From Tachypleus tridentatus (taxonomy: Eukaryota > Arthropoda > Merostomata > Xiphosura > Limulidae), in the NCBI RefSeq assembly GCF_004210375.1, contig NC_134834.1, positions 161,467,290 through 161,531,289 on the forward strand: DNA of 64,000 nucleotides, in the 5' to 3' direction. The notes under the pieces were generated by a model. It ran no database searches, had not been told where the DNA came from, and worked only from the letters and a program-made list of their open reading frames with translations. This document shows, piece by piece, positions 35,160-46,700 of the stretch; the stretch's first letter is position 1, and each line of letters opens with the position of its first letter. The position numbers and the translations under genes are program-made.

Positions 35160-35540
35160 TACATGATTGTCTGTAATGTTATATGATTGTTTGTAATGCT
35201 ATATGATTGTCTGTAATGTTACATGATTGTCTGTAATGTTATATGATTGTTTGTAATGCTATATGATTGTCTGTAATGTTACATGATTGTCTGTAATGTT
35301 ACATGATTGTCTGTAATGTTATATGATTGTTTGTAATGCTATATGATTGTCTGTAATGTTACATGATTGTCTGTAATGTTATATGATTGACTGTAATGTT
35401 ACATGATTGTCTGTAATGTTATATGATTGACTGTAATGTTACATGATTGTCTGTAATGTTGCATGATTGTCTGTAATGCTATATGATTGTTTGTAATGCA
35501 ATATGATTGTTTGTAATGCAATATGATTGTTTGTAATGTT
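35160..35540. repeat. 20-bp tandem repeat, about 19 units
   Basis: Unit ATGATTGTCTGTAATGTTAT with variants (TTGTAATGCT, GACTGTAATG). Units alternate in short blocks, as in a minisatellite evolving by unequal exchange. Confidence 0.95.
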
Positions 35541-35582
35541 CTCTTATTTTTAAAGCTATATTCTTAGAATTTCACCCCTCAG

Positions 35583-35690
35583 TAAAACTGCAGAATGTCT
35601 ACGGACTTATAGCGCTAGAAACCGAATTTTGATACCCGTAGTGAACAGGTTGCAGAAAGCTTTATCTCAAACAAAGAAAGAAAGAAAGCT
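35583..35690 (+). mobile_element. tRNA-derived SINE, family 2, diverged
   Basis: GTCTACGGACTTATAGCGCT, AATTTTGATACCCGTAGTGA, with an A/G-rich tail (AAAGAAAGAAAG). Confidence 0.6.
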
Positions 35691-35744
35691 TAATTTTTCA
35701 CCCATTATACGTCTTTCACTTACATCCAATATGTTCACTACATT

Positions 35745-36385
35745 ATTTATATATGTGATTTTAAATTTACATCCAATGTGTTCACTACGTTATTTATTTA
35801 TAATATTTTAAACATACATCAATGTATTCACTACGTTATTTATATATAATATTTTAAACTTATATCCAATATGTTCACTACGTTATTTATTTATAATATT
35901 TTAAACTTACATCCAATGTATTCACTACGTTATTTATATACAATATTTTAAACTTACATCCAATGTATTCACTACGTTATTTATATACAATATTTTAAAC
36001 TTACATCCAATGTATTCACCACGTTATTCATATATTATATTTTGGACTTACATCCAACAAGTTCACTAAGGCTATTTATATATAATATTTTAGCCTTACG
36101 TCCAATGTGTTCACTAAGGCTGTTTATTTATATTATTTTGGACTTTCATCCAATGAGTTCACTAATGCTATTTATGTATAATATTTTACACTAACATCCA
36201 ATGTGTTCACTAAGGTTATTTATTTATATTATTTTAAACTTACATCCAATGTATTCACTACGTTATTTATATATAATATTTTGGACTTACATCCAACGAG
36301 TTCACTAAGGCTATTTATATATAATATTTTACACTAACATCCAATATGTTCACTAGGGCTATTTATTTATGTTATTTTAGACTTA
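35745..36385. repeat. 47-bp minisatellite, about 13 units
   Basis: Unit of the type ACATCCAATGTATTCACTAC followed by GTTATTTATATACAATATTT and TAAACTT. Part of this array (35,838-36,166) is copied directly at 40,478-40,757. Confidence 0.92.
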
Positions 36386-36839
36386 CATCCATACCAGCAT
36401 CGTGTAGCATTGCGCGAAATTCCGAACAAACCAAAAATCCTTAGATGGCCATTTTTTGATAAATCCTATAATATATCGTAACATTTCAAAACAAAATTCT
36501 GCTTTTCATCAGCGACCATGTAGGATATTTTCTCTTAAATACATTAAATTTTCTATCCTTTTGTAGTAGTATAACAATAGGTGATCATTGCTTAAAATTC
36601 TTGTTGGTTTTCTATAGATAGAAATAACAGTTCTTGTTTTGCTTTAGCTGTAAACATGTCTAAATATAGCGACAAGGTACTGGTTCACTTTTAAAGTTAA
36701 TATAATACTATGCTTTACTAATCTTTTGAAAAGACATAAAAATCATTTCTGAATTCAAGTTGAATAAAATACATGAACGTGTCCAAACTTATTTCATATA
36801 AACATCTAGTTACATAGTAGAGACTTTAACTTCAGCCCC
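36386..36839. other. No recognised feature
   Basis: AT-rich sequence. Confidence 0.5.
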
Positions 36840-37022
36840 TCACTCCCTGGTACAGCGGTAAGTCTACGGATTTACAACGCTTAAATCAGGAGTTCAATTC
36901 CTCTCAGATGGCTTAATAGATATTTCGATGTGACTTTGTTAAAAGAAAACAGGTATCCCGATGTGGCTTTGTTTAAACAAAACGGATATCCTGATGTGGC
37001 TTTGTTAAAACAAAACACACAC
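36840..37022 (+). mobile_element. tRNA-derived SINE, family 2, with a triplicated tail
   Basis: Head GGTACAGCGGTAAGTCTACG and AGGAGTTCAATTCCTCTC. The tail module (ATCCCGATGTGGCTTTGTTA) occurs three times in tandem, each about 37 bp. Confidence 0.8.
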
Positions 37023-38534
37023 ACTTTAACTTCACATTATTACTCAGTCTTGACTTTATTGTAATTTGTTCTTTTTGTATTCTGCCTCCATTTTATCAGT
37101 TTCAAAAACTAATTATTTTCGTTCGTTACTTTAAAAAAAATATGTTTATAACTTCTTCTTGTAGCCGTGGCTACACTAAGTGTGACAGTCATATACATCA
37201 ACAGGTCACTCAAGAGTAGCCAAAGAGTTAGGGACGAGTTCTGTTAGCTTACTGCCTTTTTAATGTTCTTTAATGTTCTGAGCGAAATGAACTTTCTGAA
37301 AAGACAAGGGTTTTGTTTTTCATTGAGGTTCAACTTTATTTATAATTTATCAATAGTATATATGTATGTAAAACATTTAACAGATTCTGATATGTTATTA
37401 CACTTGTTTACTTCACATATTGCTCATGTTTTGTATTGTTTCTTGATGTACTTCCTCAAGTTATTATGAATGAATTATTCTAAAAATAACACACATTTTG
37501 TATAGACACATGTACTTACCACATTTAACCATCAATGTGTTAGTTAATCCATTATGTATCAGTGTAATAGGGTTTGAGTAAAATGGTTGAGATACTTTTT
37601 AACTTACGGACGATCACAACATGTACGGTGTGAAGGTCTGTTAATTGTGTTAATATAGCCCTCGCAGTTAGCCCTCGAGTAGCTTTGCGTGAAATTCAAA
37701 AACAACAAAAAAAACAATTGAACCTAACATTACCTTCACCAGTCTTTAGAAGAATTTTATAACTTCTGAGTCATTACACTTGAAAGCAAGTAGAAAAACT
37801 GTTGATCAAACAACTTGAAACATTGTTTACTCTAGAATTAAATCTGGTCTCATAACATTTTGAAAAGTCGATAATGTTGTATAATTACTGTGAGATAGCA
37901 GATTGTAGTTTTATTTTGTGACGTTTCGGTTACCATTAAGTTTGTACATTTTCGATCGTTTAGTTAAACTATGAATTTTTAATTATGTTAAAGTGCTAAC
38001 TCACTTTCCAGATACAGCACGTTAATTTTGAGTTCTCATGTATTATGAAACCGAGACAAGTTTCCCCTAGCGGTGACGTACAGATATTAATGTTGTGAAA
38101 GATTATGTAGATTTATAGTAATAACTAGTCACATGAGATGCAATCTCGTGGTCTAATCAGTAGATAAAGATGGCTAAACGAGTTAGTTAAAAAGAATTAT
38201 TGCTAAATATTGTTACTGACATAAGAAATGGTTCATTTTTGAAGCATTGTGTTATTCTCTGGTTCTTTCTTCTTTTGTTTGATATTTGTTGATATTCATC
38301 TAAGTGACATTTATTTTGTATTATTTATTAATATATATATACCTAGTCCTGGCCAGATACTGGCTTACTAACTGTTGTTTTGCACACAATAAAACTCGGA
38401 TGCTAGTTGTTTTGGTTATCTGTTGTTATTTTACACTTCTTGAGCGGCGTTTTGATTAATTACACTTTGAATTGATTCTATGACTAAATTATTACGAGAA
38501 AGATGGGTTTCAACAGAAGATGGTAAATAATTAA
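37023..38534. other. Mostly unremarkable; one SINE tail fragment
   Basis: Only a family 1 SINE tail (37,655-37,715: CCCTCGAGTAGCTTTGCGTG, AAATTCAAAAACAAC) is recognised. No gene seen. Confidence 0.5.
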
Positions 38535-38690
38535 ACTCACAAACCCAATGAATAGGTAGGAACTAGAGCGCGTGACTGAGTCTACCAATGATAGGTAAGA
38601 ACTAGAGCGCGTAACTGAGTCTACCAATGATAGGTAAGAACTAGAGCACGTGACTGGGTCTACCAATGATAGATAGGAATCGCACAACAA
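38535..38690. repeat. 39-bp tandem repeat, about 3.5 units
   Basis: Unit GATAGGTAAGAACTAGAGCG followed by CGTGACTGAGTCTACCAAT. Confidence 0.9.
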
Positions 38691-39621
38691 AATGAAAGTG
38701 CTTAAAGCTAGCTCTTTACTGTCACACCTGGACAACATAGACTTCACCTGACAGATCGATGAATGAATCAACATTTATAAAAGTAATCAATTTTTTTAAA
38801 AAAACAACAACAACATTTTACTGTTTAAACTTGTGTTGAATCTATCGTTGTTTCACGTGGCTTGACGTCATTGACGCGTAAACTGCTCTACAACCTTTAA
38901 TAACGAGAAAATAGACGGTGAAACTTCCACATTCCAAATCTTATTATGTCGTGACTGACTTTAACATCTTGTATGTGTGACTGAATATTTCTGTCCTTGG
39001 TAACCCTGCAGGTTCCACGTAAGTAAACTTTTTTACTCTTTTACAGAATTACTTAAATCTTATGTTATTACATGCTTATTAACACTTAATTTTTTTTTAT
39101 TTCATGCTTTTGGAATAACACTTGGCGGTAATTTAAATATCAACACTTAACAATAAGTTTTTAATTGGGTTAAAGCAAATTAAGCGATGACGTCATTCGC
39201 TAAAATAAAGGTGCATATTAAAACGTAAATATTTTTAATAAATATAAAGTTATTTTGTACTTTTGGTACAAAAGGTAACTTCGGTCATTAGGTTCATAAA
39301 ACCAACATAATATGTAAACAATCAGACATGTGTCTAAGCTTCTGAGAAATGTACAGTCAAAGGGAATCTTTGTGGCTAACGTTTGTACTTGTGAAACAGA
39401 AAGCATGGAAGCTGTAAGTTTTGTATGTTTGTGCATAGCACGTGTAATTGTTTAAATGTCTGATAAAATTAACTTACTTTCCTTCCAACACTGATAGCAT
39501 TAACATATTAATATTCTTAGGTTTTCTTATTTGGATAAAAATACATATCTAACTGAACTTTTGTATTATGCATTTATTCAGATTTTTTTTTACTTTATGA
39601 TATTCTGTATTCTAACACGAT
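38691..39621. other. No recognised feature
   Basis: AT-rich sequence. No gene or element supported. Confidence 0.5.
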
Positions 39622-39852
39622 AAGGCCCGGCATGGCCTAGCGGGTAAGGCGTGCGACTCGTAATCCGCCCTTTCAGCCGTGGGGGGTGTATAATGTGATG
39701 GTCAATCTCACTATTCGTTGATAAAAGAGTAGCCCAAGAGTTAGTGGTGGGTGGTATGACTAGCTGCCTTCCTTGTAGTCTTACACAGCTAAATTAGGAA
39801 CGGCTAGCACAGATAGCCCTGGAGTAGCTATGTGCGAAATTCAAAAACAAAC
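39622..39852 (+). mobile_element. tRNA-derived SINE, family 1, internally shortened
   Basis: Head AAGGCCCGGCATGGCCTAGC, GGGTAAGGCGTGCGACTCGT, then a jump to CCTTTCAGCCGTGGGGGGTG (the B-box segment is missing), body and tail ATGTGCGAAATTCAAAAACA. Confidence 0.88.
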
Positions 39853-39960
39853 AACAGTATGTAGTACCTGTGCTGCCTCTGCTGGTGGAATTTTGAAATA
39901 TTCCTCGTATATCATAAAACATTTACTGTATTACAGCATTTTTGGGTGAATTAGAGGTAA

Positions 39961-40072
39961 ATATAGTATGTAAAAGGGTTTCAGCTCGGTTTTCCTAAGG
40001 ATACACCTTACTAGACTACATTACAATAATATAACTGGTTTTATTATTCGAAAGTAGTTTTCACAATTAAAA
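39961..40072. repeat. Filler segment A, inverted copy of 23,723-23,835
   Basis: ATATAGTATGTAAAAGGGTT to TTTTCACAATTAAAA is the reverse complement of the donor. It begins the patchwork leading into the right arm. Three bases (CAT) that match neither donor separate it from segment B. Confidence 0.92.
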
Positions 40073-40075
40073 CAT

Positions 40076-40430
40076 AAAACTACACAATTTGGCTAGCAGC
40101 ATTTATAGATTTTTAACATTACAAACAGTTTAACTTCAGTTAATCAACTTTTACATTATTATTACTTCGAAAATGTTAAATATATTCGGCGGAAAAATTC
40201 AGCTTGTAAGGATGTGCAGCCTATCAAACTAAATAGCTTAAACGAGGAATAGCACTATTAACGTCTACAAGTTTATAAAACTGTTGTATATAATCCAGCA
40301 TTTGTAATAACTCTTAGTGATAACGGTTTTCATAAGTTATAATTTTTGTATTAAAATTTATTTGTCTTAAAAAAGAACATTGTTTCTTTCAAACTTGTTA
40401 CAAAATATCATAAATTTAATACGTATTAAC
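40076..40430. repeat. Filler segment B, inverted copy of 19,588-19,941
   Basis: AAAACTACACAATTTGGCTA to TTTAATACGTATTAAC is the reverse complement of the donor. About 47 bases of unassigned sequence (40,431-40,477) follow. Confidence 0.92.
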
Positions 40431-40477
40431 GTTAATGTTTTGGTGTTAACAGTTTAATACGTTTTAATAAACGTATT

Positions 40478-40757
40478 TATATATAATATTTTAAACTTAT
40501 ATCCAATATGTTCACTACGTTATTTATTTATATTTTAAACTTACATCCAATGTATTCACTACGTTATTTATATACAATATTTTAAACTTACATCCAATGT
40601 ATTCACCACGTTATTCATATATTATATTTTGGACTTACATCCAACAAGTTCACTAAGGCTATTTATATATAATATTTTAGCCTTACGTCCAATGTGTTCA
40701 CTAAGGCTGTTTATTTATATTATTTTGGACTTTCATCCAATGAGTTCACTGATGCTT
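40478..40757. repeat. Filler segment C, direct copy of part of the 47-bp minisatellite
   Basis: Matches 35,838-36,166 in the same orientation and unit order, including the diagnostic variants ATGTATTCACCACGTTATTC and TTTTAGCCTTACGTCCAATG, but with about one unit fewer. About 17 bases of unassigned sequence separate it from the right arm. Confidence 0.9.
40710..40715 (-). promoter_or_regulatory. Candidate poly(A) signal for the right receptor copy, supplied by filler C
   Basis: AATAAA on the minus strand, 68 bases after the receptor stop codon, within the copied minisatellite. The native 3' UTR was not carried into this arm, so this is the first such signal available. Function is inferred. 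Confidence 0.35.
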
Positions 40758-40782
40758 TTAAAATTATATCCTATAAGAAAAA

Positions 40783-43700
40783 TCAGGTTTGTTTCCGAAC
40801 TTTTCCAATGATAAACGTATCTTGGCTGTCAGAATTTTCAATGAGAATAACAACCTTTTTTTTTCGATGTCCTTGTTTACTATTTGGTTTAACGATAATA
40901 AGTTCATCGTAATTGTTCACATTTCTAGGAAACAGAGGTCGCTGGATGTATTCTTTAATAGCTTTTCCTTGTTTTGACGCTGGTGTGTCTCTCTGAAGAT
41001 GTAGAATATAGTTATGTTTAGTGGTGCAACACTCAAAATTTGAGCAATAATTTTACTATAACATGCATAAAACCAAATAAATGTTTCTATAAAAATTATA
41101 AATTATGAAATTGGTTTCAGTTATCTCATAAATGTTTTCTGGAAACTAGAAAAACTATTTCAAACATTGTTTCACGCAGTGAATAAAGAATGATATACAG
41201 CAGACAATAGCTTAAATACTGTTTTCCATTTATATTTTACACGTTCACAAAGGATAACTAGATTGTTTATATTATTGTCTAGACAAGATGAAAGTACGGT
41301 TACAATTAAATATCAAGTGTTCCACTCAATTTATTGTTATATAACTAGACAAAATGAAAGTGCGGTTGTAATTAAATGTCAAGTGTTCTACTCAATTTAT
41401 TGTTATATAACTAGACAAAATGAAAGTGCGGTTATAATTAAATGTCAAGTGTTCTACTCAATTTATTGTTATATAACTAGACAAGATGAAAGTACGTTTA
41501 TAATTAAATGTTAAGTGTTCTACTCAATTTGTTGTTATATAAATTAAACATCAAAAGTTATGTGATCTGAACTTCAAACGACTGGTTATTTACCTTATGT
41601 TACAGAAAGAAACAGTTTTCAAACTGTCTTATTTTTTTGCAACTTTGGAATAAATCACGCACCTTATAGCGTTTAAAACAATCAATAATCTTAGTAAAGT
41701 CCAAAAGAAGAGAACTGGATATTTCACTAAATGTCTTTCAGACCAATGAAAGTTGGCTGACAGTCAAAAGAAGAAAAAAAACTGTTGTAAAATGTCTGAA
41801 AGCGTCATCAACAAGATATAGTTGAACCACTTGCAACAAAATGGCACAAATACACTGGTACTTGGCTAAGAAGGTCCCAATCCTCCTTTAAAGCAGGTTG
41901 CCATTATATACCGATTATGTGTAACCTGATAATATCTGAATCAGATGTTCAAAGCTCTAACATGACGTCATTTCATTGTACATACAGTTAAAAAACGAAA
42001 TAAAGTGAGCAATATGAGCGGAAGTGATATATTATGGTGCCACTAGTGTATAAAATAATTCGCTTTTATTATCAGTAGTGGTAGTATGTATGTGAATGAA
42101 AAATTACGAAAGGGCATTCTGATCTTTATGTTTTCCAGATGTTATTAATGCAATGGACATCAGTAAAGGTAATGCGAACTTCTTACACAATCATATATCG
42201 TTACGATTGGCTCTGGCTTCAGTTTAATGGATGGTAATTGTCTTCCAACATGTACTAAGATTGAAGAAGAGGTGCTTCATCAATTTAACTAGCATATAGA
42301 CTTATTAGACCTCAATGGTATCGAACATGTATAAGTCTATTTTGGAGAAAAAAAAATTGCATGCAATCAAACGACTCTGAACATTAAAGATTCTCTGAAC
42401 GCATCTTTTTTTTAACTGTAAAAATCTGAATTTACTTGCATCAAATATTAATTATTACGTAAGATGAATAAGAACTTAATTGAATTTCGAACCAAAGTAT
42501 TCCTTTCTCCTAGGTCGTTTTCATATATCGTCTCCAGGGTTGTTCGTTTGGTCACTTTTTGCTTTCTTGGAATATTAGTTTTTGTCTTCTTAACATTCTT
42601 TGCAGAGACCTTCTTCTCACATTCATGGATCAGTGGCATAGCCTCCAATATATCCAATTCATCAGTGGTTATCTTTTCATCACCAGACTGTTTGTGTTCG
42701 ACACGGTTTTTCAAAACATTCCGTTCTTCCCGAGGTTTAGATTTCCAGGTGTAGAAAAAACAAAGTACGCTGCATGATCATTACAGAAAATAAATAAATA
42801 AGAATCACGTGTTTCAAGTCCATTAAAATACATATTGTAATTAAATAAGCTATGGATAATGCGTCACAGTTAAAACTTGCAGTCGTAACTTACCACAAAG
42901 CAGTAAGACACATCAAAATGAGTGCTGTTCGCCAAGCACATCTTGGAACTGTAAATTTTGAAGTCAAGTGAAGCGTTGCCTTCGAAACCACTTCAATTCG
43001 ATCTTAAGACAGAGAGTCGTATTTAAAATCAGTTTACGTACTCCACCGGTCACGTAAAACAGAAAAATAAAACTTCAAATGTAAGTTAACAATAATAGTA
43101 ATGTGTATAATTCTTTAAGTTCAACAATAATCTTCATTAACATATTAAAATTGTAATTAAATAAATATGAAATTTCTTACATTTATAATATATTTTCATA
43201 TTAAACATTGATAACAACCTTTACAATTTGCCAACTGTATATATACATTTTTTCTTTACATTTTAAACAGATAATTAGCAAAGAAAAATGACGCCTGTTA
43301 TATTATTTGAGCTCCTTACTGGTAGACAAGTAGTACAGTTATGTAATAACAACAACTATATAGTTATATAACATAAAATCAGTCAGGTTTTCCAACATAT
43401 TTACATTAATAGAAATACAACAAGGAGCCTACTGACTTTCCATTCCAAACACACATGATCAGACTATATAAGAAAAATCTAGACATTTTCTTTACGATAA
43501 TTGACATATAATACAACTCAGTATAACACAGTGAGTTAAATCAACTTCGATTCACTTAACTTGTAAGGATATGTAACACAAACAGTCATTCCATTGACTA
43601 CTTAATAAAGTCAGTTTGTTTAATGGGTATTCACTTACTGTGTTAAGTTTTATAATTAACAGCTTCACTTATTATGGTGCATAATTATATTTTACTATCA

Positions 43701-46700
43701 AATCGCATCCACTGAATGGTAGTTTCTGCGTCTTTACAACACTATTAACAACAGTAATTTTTACAAATTTCTCTTTACTCTAAATTTCCCAGATAAATAA
43801 CGATACCATTTTGACCACAAACACTGAACGTCGTACGTCACTCCTCATGAAGTTTTTCGTTTACTTGGTAACAATTCTTTCTAATAGTTTTATTGAGTAC
43901 TCATGAGACACTGCTAACGTTTTGATAATCCAATGGTATTATAAACTTATATTAAAACATTTGTTTTGCATTTGGACAAATTACTGTACTTTATTACAAA
44001 AACGACATTATGAACACAAAATAAACATATTAAACATAGATTTAAGTTATGTTTTGGGACATATACTGTTTTAGTTAAATATCTTTACGTCTTTTTAGTA
44101 ATAATGTGACGCATACAGATGTGCTATCGAGACACCGTAATATTTGTTTGTTTTTCAATGTCGCGGATAGCTGAACGAGGACTTTCAGCGCTAGCCGTTC
44201 CTAATTTTGAAATGATATACTGGAGGTAAGACAGCTATTCAATACTATTTGTCGTAAATGTTTGAGCCCATCTTTAAAAACGAGTAGTAGGATTTCCCAG
44301 TAAAAGCAAAGCTTTTTAATGCATTAAAAACCATGAAAGTTATGAAGAAGTATCGTATTATAACAATCTGCATGAACAAAAATAAACATCTTTAAAATGT
44401 TAAGGAAACAATAAAAGAAAACTTTAAAACCCTTTTGTTCCATTACTTCTGCAAAGATCTTTATTATCAGCTCCTTCTTCATCAGTAATTTCGTCTTCAG
44501 GACAAGCTACACAGGCGTCAGCAGCAAAAGACGTCATGAAAGTCCCTCCTGGACACGGCAGGCAGTGAGTTTGGGATCCGTTATCATAGTGTCCAGGAGG
44601 ACATGGATCTAAAAGCGTTAAAAGTACATAGCTAAACATTTATTTACCCAGTGTTAATTTTTATTGTTCCAACAACGTCTTTAGTGTCAAAAAACGTATT
44701 TGTTTAACTAAAATTCCATATTTTTAAAAGTCTTTCATCTATTTGTGTTTAATGTGAACAGTTTAAAGTAATTGAGTGTCCTGTATACTTACAACACCTG
44801 TCAGCATCTCTTCGGTATCCCCGAGTACAGTTGAGATTCTCGGCTGGAACATACACTGGGGAAAACAACAGAGAGTTAATATTTTTTGTTAGCACGTTTT
44901 GTGTCACCGTTGGAATTTTAAGGTTTTTCACAATGAGCACGACGCACTAGTTATAATATTAAGTATGACTCACTCTGTAAAATAACAACATTAATGTTAC
45001 TTTTCATAAGAAAAATAAAACGTGTTGAGCTTCAGTTTCTTAACAGTAGACTTTTGTTTCTTTATGTACTTCCTGATTAAGTTAACTAATGAAACTAATC
45101 ACACAAACTTGGAAGTTTATGAAATTACACACGATATTTTTTTTATTGGTATATTTGATTCCTGTTGGCGTTTCCCTTGTAAAATTCTTATTTGTCACAG
45201 TTAAACGTTAAACTGTTGTCACTGTTTATGTTAATATCAGTATTGTAAATACAGGTTCTTTTTGGGAATATTACGTTGGTAAAATGTATCAGTATATGAT
45301 TGTGTCTTGCAAACAACAAAATATCAAATAATATCCTTATAAAGCAGAAGTTGCATGAAATGCATTCCGAGAAAATTTTTCATTTGAAGTTAATACAAAA
45401 GCAAATACTTAATTTTTTTGTGGATTTATCAAGATAAATAATATTGCGATCTAACACCTTTCACTGTAAATTTAAAGTATTGTTTATTCAAAATACGTTC
45501 TCAAAAAACTTCGTAGATATAATTTGTGTCTTTACAGTTCACAAGATTTTGCTTCAACATTCACAAGTTGAGTTCATTATATCAAAATAACTTTGGAGCC
45601 ACATCACTTCTCTCTACAGGTTTACCATAATCCATCTGGTCTCTGATCACATAGAAATCTATAATTACTACATCAGTGACGTGACTGGTAAGTGTGTGTG
45701 TGTACAATAACATGCATATCTATCTAATTACTCAGCGGTTAGAAGACTGAGATATTTTTTTTTTACGTACTGTCGCCTGGGACACTTCAGCGTTTTTATC
45801 CTGACATTTGTGTTCGTACAACTTGTTGCACGTCTTTTTATGAATTGTTCATAAATTGTTTTGGCGAACCAAAATTATTTTTTCGATGCTCTTAAATACA
45901 ATAAATATCTTTGTTTCGAAAAATTTAAATTCTCATTTGAATATATTTTCATATTTAAGCATATAAAAATTTACATTGAAAAGGTCTGTTACAAACCTTT
46001 CCCAAAAGCAACCAATTTTCGGTTACATCACACCATTTACGAAATGTTAAGCAATGTCATAAAGTTGTTCTGATAAATTCTGTTCTATCGTGACTTTATA
46101 TCAGATTGAGTCACATTATATGCCAGGTTGCATATTCAAAACTGTTTTGGCATGGCTTACTAATCCCTATAAACTATAAAGTATTATTGCTGTGAACATT
46201 AGTGGCAGACTCTGACTAATACTGCATGTTTATTTCAGGAGTACCGATAAGATTACGGGTTCGTCTTTATCCCTGCCCTGAAATAGCTCTTTTCAGGGCA
46301 TCTTTAACATCAACTGATGGAATGTGATGCATCTTTCATAAGTATATTATAGCTGTCAATATCAACATCTTCAAATAATCTGCCGACCCACTTAGCACCT
46401 TGGAGTTGGGCAATATCACCCCTTACTGGAGTCCTGATTAGATGGATCAGTATATGGACGAACAAAGAGTGTAGTATTGATGGTAACATTTAAAGTAATT
46501 ATATGTGGATATGTTTACCAATACTTATTCATACCACACTTCAACATCGACATTTTCTCTCATTAAAATTAAGAAAAACTGATTTCATGTTATCTCTAAA
46601 GTAATAATTCCTTGTAAGTACTTTTAACAATGTTGTAATAATCTGTTTTATGCATTTATATTTCTGAGGAACCCACTTGAAGCTAATAAATATTGCAGAC

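Noticed and set aside
35160-35540. Regular short repeats suggestive of a CRISPR array
   Set aside because: Units are directly adjacent with no unique spacers, and the genome is eukaryotic; this is a minisatellite.
38484-38774. Open frame with a repeated 13-residue motif
   Set aside because: A by-product of the 39-bp tandem repeat.
41263-41514. Open frame of 83 codons with a 22-residue repeat
   Set aside because: It is the translation of the 66-bp tandem repeat, whose length is a multiple of three. No start context or domain supports a gene.
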